DNA from: Thalassospiraceae bacterium LMO-JJ14
GTDB lineage: Bacteria; Pseudomonadota; Alphaproteobacteria; Rhodospirillales; Casp-alpha2
Reading direction: 5' to 3'
Length of the DNA stretch: 64,000 nt
Assembly (NCBI GenBank): GCA_021555105.2
Contig: CP134604.1
Location: 2,480,001-2,544,000 of the forward strand
In this document: positions 45,396 through 54,921 of the stretch, in pieces
Position numbering within the stretch: position 1 is the first letter of the stretch
How the letters are laid out: each line of letters begins with the position of its first letter
Translations under genes and position numbers: made by a program
The notes under the pieces: model-generated
The model's database searches: none
What the model was told of the DNA's origin: nothing
Seen by the model: the letters and a program-made list of their open reading frames with translations, nothing else

Positions 45396-46370
45396 ATGAC
45401 TGACGAATTCGACATCATTCATCGCTTCTTTGCGCCGTTAACGCGCGGAAACGCAAACGCACTCGGCCTGACGGACGATGCCGCCCGGCTGCCGCCGCGT
45501 GCCGGTTTCGAGCACATCATCACCACGGATGCCATCGTCGCCGGGGTGCATTTTCTGGAAGACGAAACCCCCGCCAACGTTGCCGCCAGACTTTGTGCCA
45601 GCAACCTGTCCGATCTCGCCGCCATGGGAGCCGCGCCGGTCGGTTTCACACTGGCCGCCGCATGGACCAAGGGAACCGAAGAATCATATATCGAGGCATT
45701 CGCCGCCGGTATCGGTGAATGGGTCGATGAATACGATTTTCCGCTTCTTGGTGGCGATACGGTATCGACGCCTGGTCCAATGATGTTTTCACTGACGGCC
45801 ATCGGTGAAGTCGAGGCGGGCAGGGCGCTCAAACGCAGTGGCGCCAGACCCGGCGATACCGTCTATGTGAGCGGCACGATTGGCGATGGCGGCCTCGGAT
45901 TACTGGCGGCGAAAGGTGAACTCCAGGGGCTCGGCAAAGAACACAACGCGTTTCTGAGCGGGCGCTTTCGCCGACCGACGCCGCGTATATCTTTGGGGCG
46001 GTCGCTCACCGGGGTGGCCAGTGCGTGTATCGATATCTCGGACGGGCTGGTACAGGACCTGGGCCACATCTGCCAAACTTCCGGCGTGTCGATGCGGATC
46101 GAGGCGTCGGCGGTGCCGTTGTCGGACGCGGCGCTGGCGGCGCTGCAAACGGACAGCAACCTGCTGGACCTTATCCTTTCGGGCGGGGACGACTATGAAC
46201 TCGCATTCACTACCGATAAGACACCGCATCACGCAGACACGGAGCTGACGGCGATTGGCGTTGTTACGGCTGATGTTGAGTCGAAAGGCATGGATGGCGT
46301 CAGTCTCATCGATACCGACGGAAATCCGTTGGATGTGGCGCGTGGCGGGTACAATCATTTTGCGGAGTAA
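45396..46370 (+). CDS. thiL: thiamine-monophosphate kinase
   Basis: 324 residues. ThiL phosphorylates thiamine monophosphate to the diphosphate cofactor. Family segments are DDAARLPPRAGFEHIITTDAIVAGVHF, NLSDLAAMGAAPVGF, GGDTVSTPGPMMFSLTAIGE and CIDISDGLVQDLGHI, all in the AIR-synthase-like fold order. nusB precedes thiL in most proteobacteria; a repeat has been placed between them here. Confidence 0.95.
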   Translation: MTDEFDIIHRFFAPLTRGNANALGLTDDAARLPPRAGFEHIITTDAIVAGVHFLEDETPANVAARLCASNLSDLAAMGAAPVGFTLAAAWTKGTEESYIEAFAAGIGEWVDEYDFPLLGGDTVSTPGPMMFSLTAIGEVEAGRALKRSGARPGDTVYVSGTIGDGGLGLLAAKGELQGLGKEHNAFLSGRFRRPTPRISLGRSLTGVASACIDISDGLVQDLGHICQTSGVSMRIEASAVPLSDAALAALQTDSNLLDLILSGGDDYELAFTTDKTPHHADTELTAIGVVTADVESKGMDGVSLIDTDGNPLDVARGGYNHFAE

Positions 46371-46517
46371 TACTGCAAACAGCTAGCGGGCGCACCACGG
46401 GGCTTGAAGCAAGGACGGTGCGGTCTGTAGATTGTCGAGTGCACCGAAGAACCCCGGTTTTGCGAATCTGCACATGTAGCTCCGGTTAGTGCCGAGCCGT
46501 TTTCAGGGAAAGTCCGA

Positions 46518-46985
46518 ATGAAAAAACTCTTCATCATTTTCGCTCTGGTGCTACTGGTCGCAGGCATAACCATTGGCGCCATGAAGTGGTTCGGCCTTGG
46601 CCCCTTCGAAAAACCGGAGATGGCCGTTGAAATGGATAAAGCCAGGGCAATCGAAGCCCCGACGGCGTTGTTCGTCGATGTCGAGCCGCTGCTGGTCAAT
46701 GTTCTCCAGGCAGGTACTGTTGCGACTACGATTCAACTTGAAGTCAAGCTGGAGACGGCAGGGAACGAAAACATCATTAGAATCAAAAGGATGTTACCGA
46801 CATACAAGGATGCGTTCCTGAAGGATTTACATGCTTTCATCCCCCGGATGCTGAGCGAGCTTGGCCGCATCGACCTGCCGACACTGAAGCAGCGGCTGCA
46901 ACTCGTCGCCGACCGCGTTGCCGGTGAAAAGGGTATCGTCAACGGCGTGCTGATCCAGTCCGTACTCGATACGCCACAACAATAA
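46518..46985 (+). CDS. FliL-like single-pass membrane protein
   Basis: 155 residues. An N-terminal membrane helix (KLFIIFALVLLVAGITIGAMKWF) is followed by FVDVEPLLVNVLQAGTVATTIQLEVKLET and RMLPTYKDAFLKDLHAF, the pattern of the FliL C-terminal domain. FliL supports the flagellar stator and belongs with stomatin-like ring proteins. No other flagellar gene is near, so this could be a FliL paralogue with another role. The gene stands between thiL and hppA, with 148 and 232 base gaps. Confidence 0.7.
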   Translation: MKKLFIIFALVLLVAGITIGAMKWFGLGPFEKPEMAVEMDKARAIEAPTALFVDVEPLLVNVLQAGTVATTIQLEVKLETAGNENIIRIKRMLPTYKDAFLKDLHAFIPRMLSELGRIDLPTLKQRLQLVADRVAGEKGIVNGVLIQSVLDTPQQ

Positions 46986-47216
46986 TCAGCGTAATATCAA
47001 GCTCCCAAAAGAACGCTCTGGCGGTATCGGAACGGCGCAGTTTCCGGGCATTTTATGCCTGTAAAACCGCTTGTTGCTTTATCGGGGGCGTTCTGGCATT
47101 TTCCCCGCGCTTTTTGTACCGGTGCATTCTCTGATTATTTGGACCGGTAGTCCGGCGGGCCTTCGGCACGGTGTCGATGCGTCCATGTCCGGCGCTTATT
47201 TTACGAGGGGGAGGGG

Positions 47217-49310
47217 ATGTCTTCCATTTACTATCTGGTTCTCGTCTGCGGTGCGTTGGCTCTGATTTACGGTGCCTATGCAGTCCGCTCGGTACTTTCG
47301 GCACCTGCCGGTAACGAACGCATGCAGGAAATCGCCGCCGCCATTCAAGAAGGTGCGGCTGCTTATCTTAATCGCCAGTATCTGACGATCGGTATCGTCG
47401 GTGTGGTTGTCTGTGTTCTGCTTGGCATTTTGCTCGGCGTTCCGGTGGCAATCGGCTTCCTTATCGGCGCGATCCTGTCGGGTGTTGCCGGTTACATCGG
47501 CATGAACGTGTCGGTGCGCGCCAACGTGCGGACAACGGAAGCTGCCCGTACCAAGGGTCTTGAGGGCGGTCTCGACATCGCATTCAAATCCGGTGCTGTA
47601 ACGGGTATGCTGGTGGTCGGCCTGGCCCTGCTGGGCGTTGCCGGTTACTACATGGTGCTGCGCGGCATGTACGATCCGACCGATCCTACGCAGATGCGTC
47701 ACATCCTCGAAGCGCTCATCGCGCTTGGTTTCGGTGCCTCTCTGATCTCCATCTTCGCCCGTCTCGGCGGCGGTATCTTCACCAAGGGTGCGGACGTCGG
47801 TTCCGACCTTGTCGGCAAGATCGAAGCCGGCATCCCCGAAGACGATCCCCGCAACGCCGGTGTCATCGCCGATAACGTCGGCGACAACGTCGGCGACTGC
47901 GCCGGCATGGCGGCTGACTTGTTCGAAACCTATGCGGTAACGGTCGTTGCGACCATGCTGCTCGGCGCCATTTTCTTCACCGGTGCGGTGCAGGAAACCA
48001 TGATGCTGTTCCCGCTCGTCATCGGCGGTGTCTGCATCATCGGCTCTGTTGCGGCGACCTGGTTTGTCAAACTTGGTGCGAACAACTCCATCATGGGTGC
48101 GCTCTACAAAGGCTTCATCGCATCTGCGGTGATTTCCGCAATCCTCATCGGCGGCACGGTCTCCATGCTGCTCGGCTGGGACACGGAATTCGCCATGAAC
48201 GGCAAAACTATCACCGGTACCGATCTCTTCGTCTGCGCCATTGTCGGTCTTGCCGTCACTGGCCTGATCGTCTGGATCACCGAATACTACACCGGTGTCG
48301 ATTACCGTCCGGTGAAGTCGGTTGCTGCCGCGTCTGAAACCGGTCATGGCACGAACATCATTCAGGGCCTTGCCGTTTCCATGGAAGCGACGGCGCTGCC
48401 GGTGATCGTGATCTCGGCCGGCATCATCGTGTCGTTCCTGTATGCCGGTCTGTTCGGCATTTCCATCGCCGCGACGACGATGCTGGCGCTGGCCGGTATG
48501 GTTGTGGCTCTGGACGCATTCGGTCCGGTGACCGATAACGCCGGTGGTATCGCCGAAATGGCCGACCTGCCGGAAGACGTGCGTAAAACCACCGACGCAC
48601 TCGATGCTGTCGGCAACACCACGAAAGCCGTTACCAAGGGCTACGCGATCGGTTCCGCCGGTCTCGCTGCACTGGTGCTGTTCGCGGCCTTTACCTACGA
48701 TCTGAAGTACTACTTCCCGGACGTCGATGTGACTTTCAGCCTGAAAGATCCGTATGTGGTGATCGGTCTGTTCATCGGCGGCATGCTGCCGTACCTGTTC
48801 GGTTCCATGGGCATGATGGCCGTCGGCCGTGCCGGTGGCGCCGTCGTCGTCGAAGTACGCCGTCAGTTCAAGGAAATCCCGGGCATCATGGAAGGCACGG
48901 CGAAGCCGGAATACGGCAAGTGCGTCGACATTCTGACGAAAGCCGCGATCAAGGAAATGATCCTGCCGTCGCTGCTGCCGTTGCTGGCGCCGTTCGTGAT
49001 GTATTTCGTCATCAATGCCGTCGGCGGCCAGTCGTCGGCGTTCTCGGCCCTTGGCGCAATGCTTCTGGGTACCATTGTTACCGGTTTGTTCGTGGCACTG
49101 TCCATGACCGCCGGTGGTGGTGCTTGGGATAACGCCAAGAAGTATATCGAAGACGGCCACCATGGCGGTAAGGGCTCCGATGCCCACCATGCCGCGGTGA
49201 CCGGTGACACGGTCGGCGATCCGTACAAGGATACCGCCGGTCCGGCCGTCAACCCGATGATCAAGATCATCAACATCGTTGCGATCCTGCTGCTGGCCAT
49301 TCTCGCCTAA
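47217..49310 (+). CDS. hppA: proton-translocating membrane pyrophosphatase (K+-independent)
   Basis: 697 residues with about sixteen membrane helices. It couples PPi hydrolysis to H+ pumping across the inner membrane. The active-site loops include [23 protein letters not shown] and [19 protein letters not shown]. In [18 protein letters not shown] the residue after GNTT is Lys, which marks the potassium-independent subtype (Ala in the K+-dependent one). GGGGGAGGGG lies before the ATG. It ends at a strong terminator. Confidence 0.97.
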   Translation: MSSIYYLVLVCGALALIYGAYAVRSVLSAPAGNERMQEIAAAIQEGAAAYLNRQYLTIGIVGVVVCVLLGILLGVPVAIGFLIGAILSGVAGYIGMNVSVRANVRTTEAARTKGLEGGLDIAFKSGAVTGMLVVGLALLGVAGYYMVLRGMYDPTDPTQMRHILEALIALGFGASLISIFARLGGGIFTKGADVGSDLVGKIEAGIPEDDPRNAGVIADNVGDNVGDCAGMAADLFETYAVTVVATMLLGAIFFTGAVQETMMLFPLVIGGVCIIGSVAATWFVKLGANNSIMGALYKGFIASAVISAILIGGTVSMLLGWDTEFAMNGKTITGTDLFVCAIVGLAVTGLIVWITEYYTGVDYRPVKSVAAASETGHGTNIIQGLAVSMEATALPVIVISAGIIVSFLYAGLFGISIAATTMLALAGMVVALDAFGPVTDNAGGIAEMADLPEDVRKTTDALDAVGNTTKAVTKGYAIGSAGLAALVLFAAFTYDLKYYFPDVDVTFSLKDPYVVIGLFIGGMLPYLFGSMGMMAVGRAGGAVVVEVRRQFKEIPGIMEGTAKPEYGKCVDILTKAAIKEMILPSLLPLLAPFVMYFVINAVGGQSSAFSALGAMLLGTIVTGLFVALSMTAGGGAWDNAKKYIEDGHHGGKGSDAHHAAVTGDTVGDPYKDTAGPAVNPMIKIINIVAILLLAILA

Positions 49311-49333
49311 GCTATCGCGATCGAAATGACGAA

Positions 49334-49365
49334 GGCCCCGGGGAAACCCGGGGCCTTTTTCTTTT
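49334..49365 (+). terminator. rho-independent terminator after hppA
   Basis: GGCCCCGGG (49334-49342) pairs with CCCGGGGCC (49347-49355) over a GAAA tetraloop, followed by TTTTTCTTTT. It begins 24 bases past the hppA stop. This is the clearest terminator in the window. Confidence 0.92.
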
Positions 49366-49403
49366 GCGGATAATGCCTGAGCGGCAGCCGGGACGCTAAA
49401 GCG

Positions 49404-49865
49404 TCACTTTTCCTGGCCGATCTTGCCGAAACGGTTGATGTTCCCCATCAATTGCTCAAGCACCGTGATGCTTTTGCCGACCGTCGGCGTTGTACGCTCG
49501 ACCGGGACAATATTGCGGGATTCGTCCAAACCGTGAGATTCCACGTCTTCGACGACCCCTTTGTCATTGAAGCGAACCAGCAAAACACTGCGTTCGTTGA
49601 CCTTGTGCTCAAGGAAAGCGAGCGTTTCCGTCGTCTCACCGATATACATCCATGTTTCTTCGCCGAACATATTGATACTGGAGGGCGAGCCGAGGCTGCG
49701 CTCAACCTGTTCCTTGGTGGTCTTGTTGGGAATGATGGCAGCGATCGCATCAACGTCGGGCATGGCGCCACGCTGTGCGACCCTGGGGGAGCACGCAGAC
49801 AGGCCGGCAATGCCGACAATGGCAACAGCAGCAATAAAAGACCTTGTGATGACGGTGCCTCGCAT
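49404..49865 (-). CDS. bamE: BamE/SmpA/OmlA-like outer membrane lipoprotein
   Basis: 153 residues. The signal peptide ends in the lipobox LSAC (Cys at residue 25). The body shows IIPNKTTKEQVERSLGSPSS and ETWMYIGETTE, the repeat-like BamE fold. BamE is a lipoprotein of the outer membrane beta-barrel assembly machine. In alphaproteobacteria its gene is typically next to the cytochrome-bc1 chaperone gene, divergently, as seen here. The hppA terminator lies downstream. Confidence 0.9.
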   Translation of the reverse strand: MRGTVITRSFIAAVAIVGIAGLSACSPRVAQRGAMPDVDAIAAIIPNKTTKEQVERSLGSPSSINMFGEETWMYIGETTETLAFLEHKVNERSVLLVRFNDKGVVEDVESHGLDESRNIVPVERTTPTVGKSITVLEQLMGNINRFGKIGQEK

Positions 49866-49979
49866 CCTACATCATGCTCCCAAGGGCGTTGCGGATTAGC
49901 GCTTGGCCCGGCTGGCCGGGCGGTGGTGACAGTGCCGCCGCGACCGGAAAATGTCAATGGAAGGAAGGATTTGTAATCC

Positions 49980-50543
49980 GTGTTTTCGCTCAGATCGCTT
50001 TTCGGAACGAACCCGGATACGGAAACGGCGCGCGCTCTGTACGCCGAAACTATCGTTGCTGCGCGCCGGCCCGAATTTTACACCGCCATGGATGTGCCGG
50101 ACACGCCCGAGGGCCGTTTCGAGATTCTTGCCCTGATGGCTTTTCTTGTGCTGCGGCGCCTGAAGAACGAAGCCGACGCCAGGAAAATTTCACAGGCCTT
50201 TTTCGATGTCATGTTCGATGATATCGATTCCAACCTGCGTGAACTGGGTGTCGGCGATATCAGCGTCGGCAAGAAAGTCAAAAAACTGGCGGAAAGCTTC
50301 TACGGCCGCATAAAGGCATATGAGGAAGCGCTGGCCGACGATGACGATGCACGGTTGTGCCAGACGCTGGCCCGCCATCCGTACCGCAAAACCCACCCCG
50401 CAGAGCGTCATATCGCACGCCTGGCCAAACATGTCCGCGCCGAGGACAGGCACCTTGCCGAGCAGGATGTGGCGGATTTGCTGTCGGCACGAATCGGTTT
50501 CGCACAGATAGCTGAAAAACCCACGGGAGGGGGCGACACATGA
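49980..50543 (+). CDS. ubiquinol-cytochrome c chaperone family protein
   Basis: 187 residues. FEILALMAFLVLRRLKN, AFFDVMFDDIDSNLRELGVGDISVGKKVKKLAESFYGR is the Cbp3/UQCC1-like chaperone signature; mitochondrial homologues help cytochrome b assembly in complex III. The bacterial function is inferred. The start is GTG at 49980 with AAGGAAGG about a dozen bases upstream. Its stop overlaps the DUF177 start in ATGA. Confidence 0.88.
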   Translation: MFSLRSLFGTNPDTETARALYAETIVAARRPEFYTAMDVPDTPEGRFEILALMAFLVLRRLKNEADARKISQAFFDVMFDDIDSNLRELGVGDISVGKKVKKLAESFYGRIKAYEEALADDDDARLCQTLARHPYRKTHPAERHIARLAKHVRAEDRHLAEQDVADLLSARIGFAQIAEKPTGGGDT

Positions 50544-51094
50544 GCGATACACCGGAAATGCATCATCCTGTCAGGGTCGACGAACTGTCGTCGAAGGGGC
50601 TTGTCATCAAACTGCGGCCGACGGCGCCGGAACTCCAGGCCATTGGCGAAAGGCTGGGAGTCGTCCGGATCAACCGCTTCGAGGCGGATTTGAAGCTGCA
50701 GCCCGAGATCGGCCGGCAGATTTCGCTTCGTGGACCGATTCGCGCGGAAATCGTCCAAAACTGCGTCATTACGGGAGAACCGCTGACGCAAACCCTGGAA
50801 TTCGAAACAGATCGGTTTTTTGCCGAAGACGCCGATCCGCTACAGGGATTGACCCATGACGACGATGAAAGCCTGACCGATCCGGAAATTGACGAACCTG
50901 AGCCGATTCTCGATGGTAAAATAGACGTCGCGGAGCAGGCGATCGAAGAACTGGCGCTGAATATTCCGCCGTATCCCAGGGCGCCGGACGCTGTTTTTGA
51001 GGACATTCACGCCGATCCTGCACCCGATGAAGCGCGCCCAAACCCGTTTGCAGCTCTTGCAGCCCTGAAAGATCAAATAAATTCAAAAGATTAA
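50540..51094 (+). CDS. DUF177 (YceD-type) protein
   Basis: 184 residues. The family has LRGPIRAEIVQNCVITGEPLTQTLEFETDRFF as its core. It is usually encoded immediately before rpmF, with which it is co-transcribed and functionally linked to 23S rRNA accumulation. Here the rpmF ATG lies 121 bases after the stop, with its own promoter candidate between. It is coupled by ATGA to the chaperone gene upstream. Confidence 0.9.
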   Translation: MSDTPEMHHPVRVDELSSKGLVIKLRPTAPELQAIGERLGVVRINRFEADLKLQPEIGRQISLRGPIRAEIVQNCVITGEPLTQTLEFETDRFFAEDADPLQGLTHDDDESLTDPEIDEPEPILDGKIDVAEQAIEELALNIPPYPRAPDAVFEDIHADPAPDEARPNPFAALAALKDQINSKD

Positions 51095-51142
51095 GCCATT
51101 TTTGCGAACTTCAAAGATATAAAAGATATTTACGTCTCACGA

Positions 51143-51171
51143 CTTGCAGCGGCGGGCCAAATCCTCTAAGA
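51143..51171 (+). promoter_or_regulatory. candidate promoter of rpmF-plsX-fabH
   Basis: CTTGCA (51143-51148) and CTAAGA (51166-51171) are 17 bases apart, resembling the relaxed alphaproteobacterial housekeeping promoter (CTTGAC / CTATAA-like). It sits about 45 bases before rpmF. Only partial matches to the hexamers, hence a low score. Confidence 0.35.
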
Positions 51172-51215
51172 AAGCGCGCTCGTTCGGATACGAGTAAACA
51201 AAGAGGATTTGAGAG

Positions 51216-51401
51216 ATGGCCGTACCTAAGAAAAAGGTTTCCAAGTCGAAGCGCAACATGCGTCGTGCGCATCATGCGCTTGATGCGACCAATCTCGTCG
51301 AGTGCACGAACTGCGGCGAGCTTTCTCGCCCGCACCACGTATGCCAGTCTTGCGGCTCGTACAGCGGTCGCGAAGTTTCTGCCGTCGAAGAGCTGGCCTA
51401 A
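51216..51401 (+). CDS. rpmF: 50S ribosomal protein L32
   Basis: 61 residues: [20 protein letters not shown] is the L32 start. A four-cysteine zinc ribbon follows, ECTNCGEL and HVCQSCGSY, so this is the Zn-containing (C+) form. AGAGGATTTGAGAG lies before the ATG. It leads plsX-fabH, linking ribosome and lipid synthesis genes as in many bacteria. Confidence 0.97.
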   Translation: MAVPKKKVSKSKRNMRRAHHALDATNLVECTNCGELSRPHHVCQSCGSYSGREVSAVEELA

Positions 51402-51480
51402 CTGCCTTTTAAGCGGGCCGCTGGGCCCGTATGATGCGGTCCTGTGAGATAATCCAGGATTCCGCTTTCGGGACGAGGCA

Positions 51481-52563
51481 TTGACCACAAGCTTGACCTT
51501 ATCAATCGACGCCATGGGGGGCGACAACGCCCCTGAAATGGTTATCGACGGTGTTGAAGCAGCCGCACGGCAGAATCCGGAACTCCGGTTCTTGCTGTTC
51601 GGAGACGAAGTGCGCCTGAGCGAGATGCTCGCGAACTATCCGGCTGCCAAAAAGGCTTCCGAAGTCCGCCATGCGCCCGATGTGATCGGTAGTGGCGACA
51701 AGGTTGCCATTGCCTTGCGTGCTGGCCGGCAGTCGAGCATGCGCCTGGCGATAAATGCCGTCGGCGATGGCGAAGCGGATGCCGTCATCTCGGCGGGCAA
51801 CACCGGCGCGCTGATGGCCATGGCCAAGTTCGTGTTGAAGACGCTGCCGGGCATCGACCGCCCGGCCATCGCCACGTATTTTCCGACCATGCGCAGCCAG
51901 ACGGTGATGCTCGATCTCGGTGCCAATGTCGAATGCGATGCGGATAACCTGTTGCAGTTCGCCGTGATGGGCGAGGTTTTCGCACGTAACGTGCTTGGTT
52001 GCGAGCATCCTTCCGTCGGCATTCTCAATGTCGGCGCCGAGGATCTGAAGGGGAACCATGAAGTCCGCGGCGCCGCGGAACTGCTGCAGCAGACGCATTT
52101 GCCGATCCATTTCCACGGCTTCGTCGAAGGCGACGATATCGCCAAGGGTACGGTCGACGTCATCGTTACCGACGGTTTCACCGGGAATGTCGCATTGAAG
52201 ACCGCCGAGGGTATGGCCTCGATGTTCGGTTTTTTCCTGCGCAGCGCGCTGACGTCGTCACTACTCGGCAAACTCGGCGCCCTGATCGCCCGCCCGGCGT
52301 TGTTACAGTTCAAGAAGAAATTCGACCCCAGGCTCTATAATGGCGCGATGTTTGTCGGTCTGAACGGCATCTGCGTCAAAAGCCACGGTGGCACGGACGG
52401 CATCGGCTTCGCCAATGCCATCGGCGTTGCCGTTAATCTGGTCCGTAACAATTTCAACGAAGGCATCAAGGAAGACTGCGCCCAGCTTCTGGAAGACCGC
52501 GATGCGGCCGTTCTCAGCGACGACGCCTCCGATGTCGATAAATCAGAGGCTGCTGCAAGTTAA
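51481..52563 (+). CDS. plsX: phosphate acyltransferase PlsX
   Basis: 360 residues. PlsX makes acyl-phosphate from acyl-ACP for phospholipid synthesis. [39 protein letters not shown] and [19 protein letters not shown] are diagnostic. The start is TTG at 51481 with GAGG upstream; the first ATG in frame would cut off the first beta strand. fabH begins two bases after its stop. Confidence 0.96.
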   Translation: MTTSLTLSIDAMGGDNAPEMVIDGVEAAARQNPELRFLLFGDEVRLSEMLANYPAAKKASEVRHAPDVIGSGDKVAIALRAGRQSSMRLAINAVGDGEADAVISAGNTGALMAMAKFVLKTLPGIDRPAIATYFPTMRSQTVMLDLGANVECDADNLLQFAVMGEVFARNVLGCEHPSVGILNVGAEDLKGNHEVRGAAELLQQTHLPIHFHGFVEGDDIAKGTVDVIVTDGFTGNVALKTAEGMASMFGFFLRSALTSSLLGKLGALIARPALLQFKKKFDPRLYNGAMFVGLNGICVKSHGGTDGIGFANAIGVAVNLVRNNFNEGIKEDCAQLLEDRDAAVLSDDASDVDKSEAAAS

Positions 52564-52564
52564 T

Positions 52565-53563
52565 ATGAACATTCGATCAGAAATTCTCGGCTGCGGCTCA
52601 TACCTGCCGGAACGCTGTGTCAGCAATGATGAACTCGCAAAGACCGTCGACACTTCCGACGAGTGGATCAGGTCGCGAAGCGGAATCGGCCAGCGCTACA
52701 TTGCTGCAGAAGGTGAATTCACCTCCGATTTGGCATTCCATGCCGCCACGCGTGCCCTGGAACATGCCGGGGTAGATGCCTCGGAACTTGATCTGGTGAT
52801 CGTCGCCACGACGACGCCCGACAACACTTTCCCGTCGACGGCGGCAAAGGTGCAGCACAAGCTCGGCATGACCAACGGTGCTGCATTCGATGTACAGGCA
52901 GTGTGCTCCGGTTTCGTTTACGGCCTGGCGGTTGCCGACAACTTCATCCGTGTCGGGCAGGCCAAAACGGTACTGCTGATCGGCGCCGAGACGTTTTCAC
53001 GCATTCTCGACTGGAATGACCGCTCGACCTGCGTTTTGTTCGGCGACGGGGCAGGGGCTGTTGTCATGCGCGCGTCAGAGGAAGAAGTAACCAAGGGTGG
53101 CAACGGCAAAGGCCACAATTCGGGACGCGGCGTGTTGTCGACGCATATTCACTCCGACGGTTCTAACTATGACATTCTTTATGTCGACGGCGGTCCGTCG
53201 ACGACACAGACCGTCGGTCATGTGCGGATGAACGGCCGTGAAGTTTTCCGCCACGCGGTGACCAATCTTGCTTCGATCGTTGACGAAGCCCTCGCGGCAA
53301 ACGGACTTGACCGCTCGGACATCGATTGGCTCGTCCCACACCAGGCCAACAAGCGGATTATCGATTCGACCGCCAAGAAACTCGGCATGAGCCTCGACCA
53401 TGTTGTTCTTACGGTCGAAAAACACGCCAACACCTCGGCCGCCTCGATACCGCTGGCGCTGGATACCGCCGTCAAGGACGGGCGCATCAAACGCGGCGAT
53501 CTGATTTTGCTCGAAGCCATGGGCGGTGGACTGACCTGGGGGGCGGGTCTGGTTCGCTGGTAA
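52565..53563 (+). CDS. fabH: beta-ketoacyl-ACP synthase III
   Basis: 332 residues. FabH condenses acetyl-CoA with malonyl-ACP to begin fatty-acid synthesis. Start [21 protein letters not shown], active Cys in [13 protein letters not shown], catalytic His in VPHQANKRI and Asn in [13 protein letters not shown]. The ATG at 52565 overlaps nothing and follows the plsX stop by one base. Confidence 0.96.
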   Translation: MNIRSEILGCGSYLPERCVSNDELAKTVDTSDEWIRSRSGIGQRYIAAEGEFTSDLAFHAATRALEHAGVDASELDLVIVATTTPDNTFPSTAAKVQHKLGMTNGAAFDVQAVCSGFVYGLAVADNFIRVGQAKTVLLIGAETFSRILDWNDRSTCVLFGDGAGAVVMRASEEEVTKGGNGKGHNSGRGVLSTHIHSDGSNYDILYVDGGPSTTQTVGHVRMNGREVFRHAVTNLASIVDEALAANGLDRSDIDWLVPHQANKRIIDSTAKKLGMSLDHVVLTVEKHANTSAASIPLALDTAVKDGRIKRGDLILLEAMGGGLTWGAGLVRW

Positions 53564-53744
53564 GCGCACGCAGCTAAATTTTTTTTACCGCGCTGGTGCT
53601 GGGATTTGGCATCCCACGCTATTTCTAGTGTCTTATTGATGCAAAAACTACTATCGCCGAAAATCGGCCATCCCTTTGATATTGACGGATTTCCCGCTCA
53701 AGGATACGCTTCCGGCAATGACAACAAGGGGGAGCTGCGTTGCT

Positions 53745-54065
53745 ATGACGGGCAAGACCGTAACGCGAGCTGATCTGGGCGAAGCCGTCTATCAGGAAAT
53801 CGGGTTATCCCGCAACGAGTCCGCCGACCTTTTGGAAAGCGTCCTGGAATATATGGCGGATGCTTTGATCAAAGGGGAGACCGTGAAGGTATCATCTTTC
53901 GGGAGTTTCTCGGTGCGTGAAAAAGGCCAGCGCATTGGCCGCAATCCGAAAACAGGCGAAGAGGTGCCGATCCTGCCCCGCAAGGTGCTGGTGTTCCGTC
54001 CCTCTCAGGTTCTCAAAAGCCGGATTAACGAAATCCGCAAGCCAAGTGAATCATCTGAAATTTAA
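53745..54065 (+). CDS. ihfA: integration host factor subunit alpha
   Basis: 106 residues of the HU/IHF family. IHF bends DNA at specific sites, including sigma-54 promoters. [27 protein letters not shown] starts the fold and [30 protein letters not shown] carries the beta arms. The start at 53745 fits the family; GGGGAG lies about 12 bases upstream. It is followed eleven bases later by a MerR-type regulator, the usual pairing. Confidence 0.95.
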   Translation: MTGKTVTRADLGEAVYQEIGLSRNESADLLESVLEYMADALIKGETVKVSSFGSFSVREKGQRIGRNPKTGEEVPILPRKVLVFRPSQVLKSRINEIRKPSESSEI

Positions 54066-54076
54066 GAAGATACTTC

Positions 54077-54559
54077 ATGAGCGACAGCTCACCTGACGAC
54101 CGCAACGCGGACAAACCGGAAAAATCGGCAAGCGCCTTTCGTACTATCAGCGAGGTGGCCGATGAGCTTGATTTGCCGCAACATGTCCTGCGGTTCTGGG
54201 AAACGAAATTCCCTCAGGTCCGGCCGATGAAGCGTGGTGGCGGGCGGCGTTATTACCGCCCCGATGATATGCAACTTCTGCGGCGCATCCGAGACCTTCT
54301 CTATGTCGATGGTTACACTATCAAGGGTGTTCAGAAACTGCTGCGTCAAAGCGGTAGTGTCAGGAATTTCGTTTCCGATACGGAAGCGAAAATTCCGTTG
54401 GGCGAGGGGGCTCAGGGTGAGCCTCAGACCTCGCTGCCGGCAAAGCACGCAGCCGGGGAAACTGCCGTTCAGGTTGAAGGCAGCCTGCAAGAGGAACTCC
54501 GCGGGATAGTTGCCGACCTCAAGGGTTTGCATGCCCAACTCCTGCAAAGCGCTTCTTGA
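54077..54559 (+). CDS. MerR-family transcriptional regulator
   Basis: 160 residues. [54 protein letters not shown] is the winged helix of the family. The rest has no metal-binding cysteines and ends in a coiled-coil-like segment. Proteins of this subtype consistently follow ihfA in alphaproteobacteria and are probably a stress or global regulator; the effector is unknown. Confidence 0.9.
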   Translation: MSDSSPDDRNADKPEKSASAFRTISEVADELDLPQHVLRFWETKFPQVRPMKRGGGRRYYRPDDMQLLRRIRDLLYVDGYTIKGVQKLLRQSGSVRNFVSDTEAKIPLGEGAQGEPQTSLPAKHAAGETAVQVEGSLQEELRGIVADLKGLHAQLLQSAS

Positions 54560-54662
54560 ATATCCTTCCGTTTTAAACGTCGCTTTTTGTTGTGCCATGC
54601 AGGGGTGGAGATTATAGTCCGCCCGCGCCGCACCCCCATTTTGACCTGTGGCGCAAACCGGT

Positions 54663-54739
54663 CGGGAAGTAGCTCAGCCTGGTAGAGCACTGTGCTGGGG
54701 GCGCAGGGGTCGCAGGTTCGAATCCTGTCTTCCCGACCA
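54663..54739 (+). tRNA. tRNA-Pro (anticodon GGG)
   Basis: 77 bases with CCA encoded. The acceptor arm CGGGAAG pairs with CTTCCCG, the D arm is GCTC ... GAGC, and the anticodon arm CTGTG / CGCAG has loop CTGGGGG with anticodon GGG (positions 34-36). The T arm GCAGG TTCGAAT CCTGT is standard. It lies between the MerR gene and the RTX gene. Confidence 0.96.
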
Positions 54740-54843
54740 TTTCCATTTCCCGAAATAGACTTTCCCGCAGAAATTGCCGTAAACAGGTTGTCGCATGCAC
54801 GGCATGAGTCACTAAATACCCCAATCGCGCGATGACACAGATC

Positions 54844-54873
54844 ATGACGCTGCCGTCTGCATTGTCATATAAT
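54844..54873 (+). promoter_or_regulatory. candidate promoter of the RTX gene
   Basis: A perfect TATAAT at 54868-54873 has ATGACG 18 bases upstream (54844-54849). Transcription would start near 54880, about 40 bases before the ATG at 54922. Confidence 0.5.
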
Positions 54874-54921
54874 AACTAATGGTGTCGTTGCAGGCATAAA
54901 TTGACAGGACTCTGGAAGGCA

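Noticed and set aside
47196-49190. Long open frame (664 codons) on the minus strand
   Set aside because: It lies antisense to hppA, a clear membrane pyrophosphatase; its translation is His/Asp/Arg-rich and lacks any fold, as expected from GC-rich third positions of the real gene.
53600-53616. Hairpin after fabH as a terminator
   Set aside because: The stem is only six bases and is not followed by a T-run on either strand.
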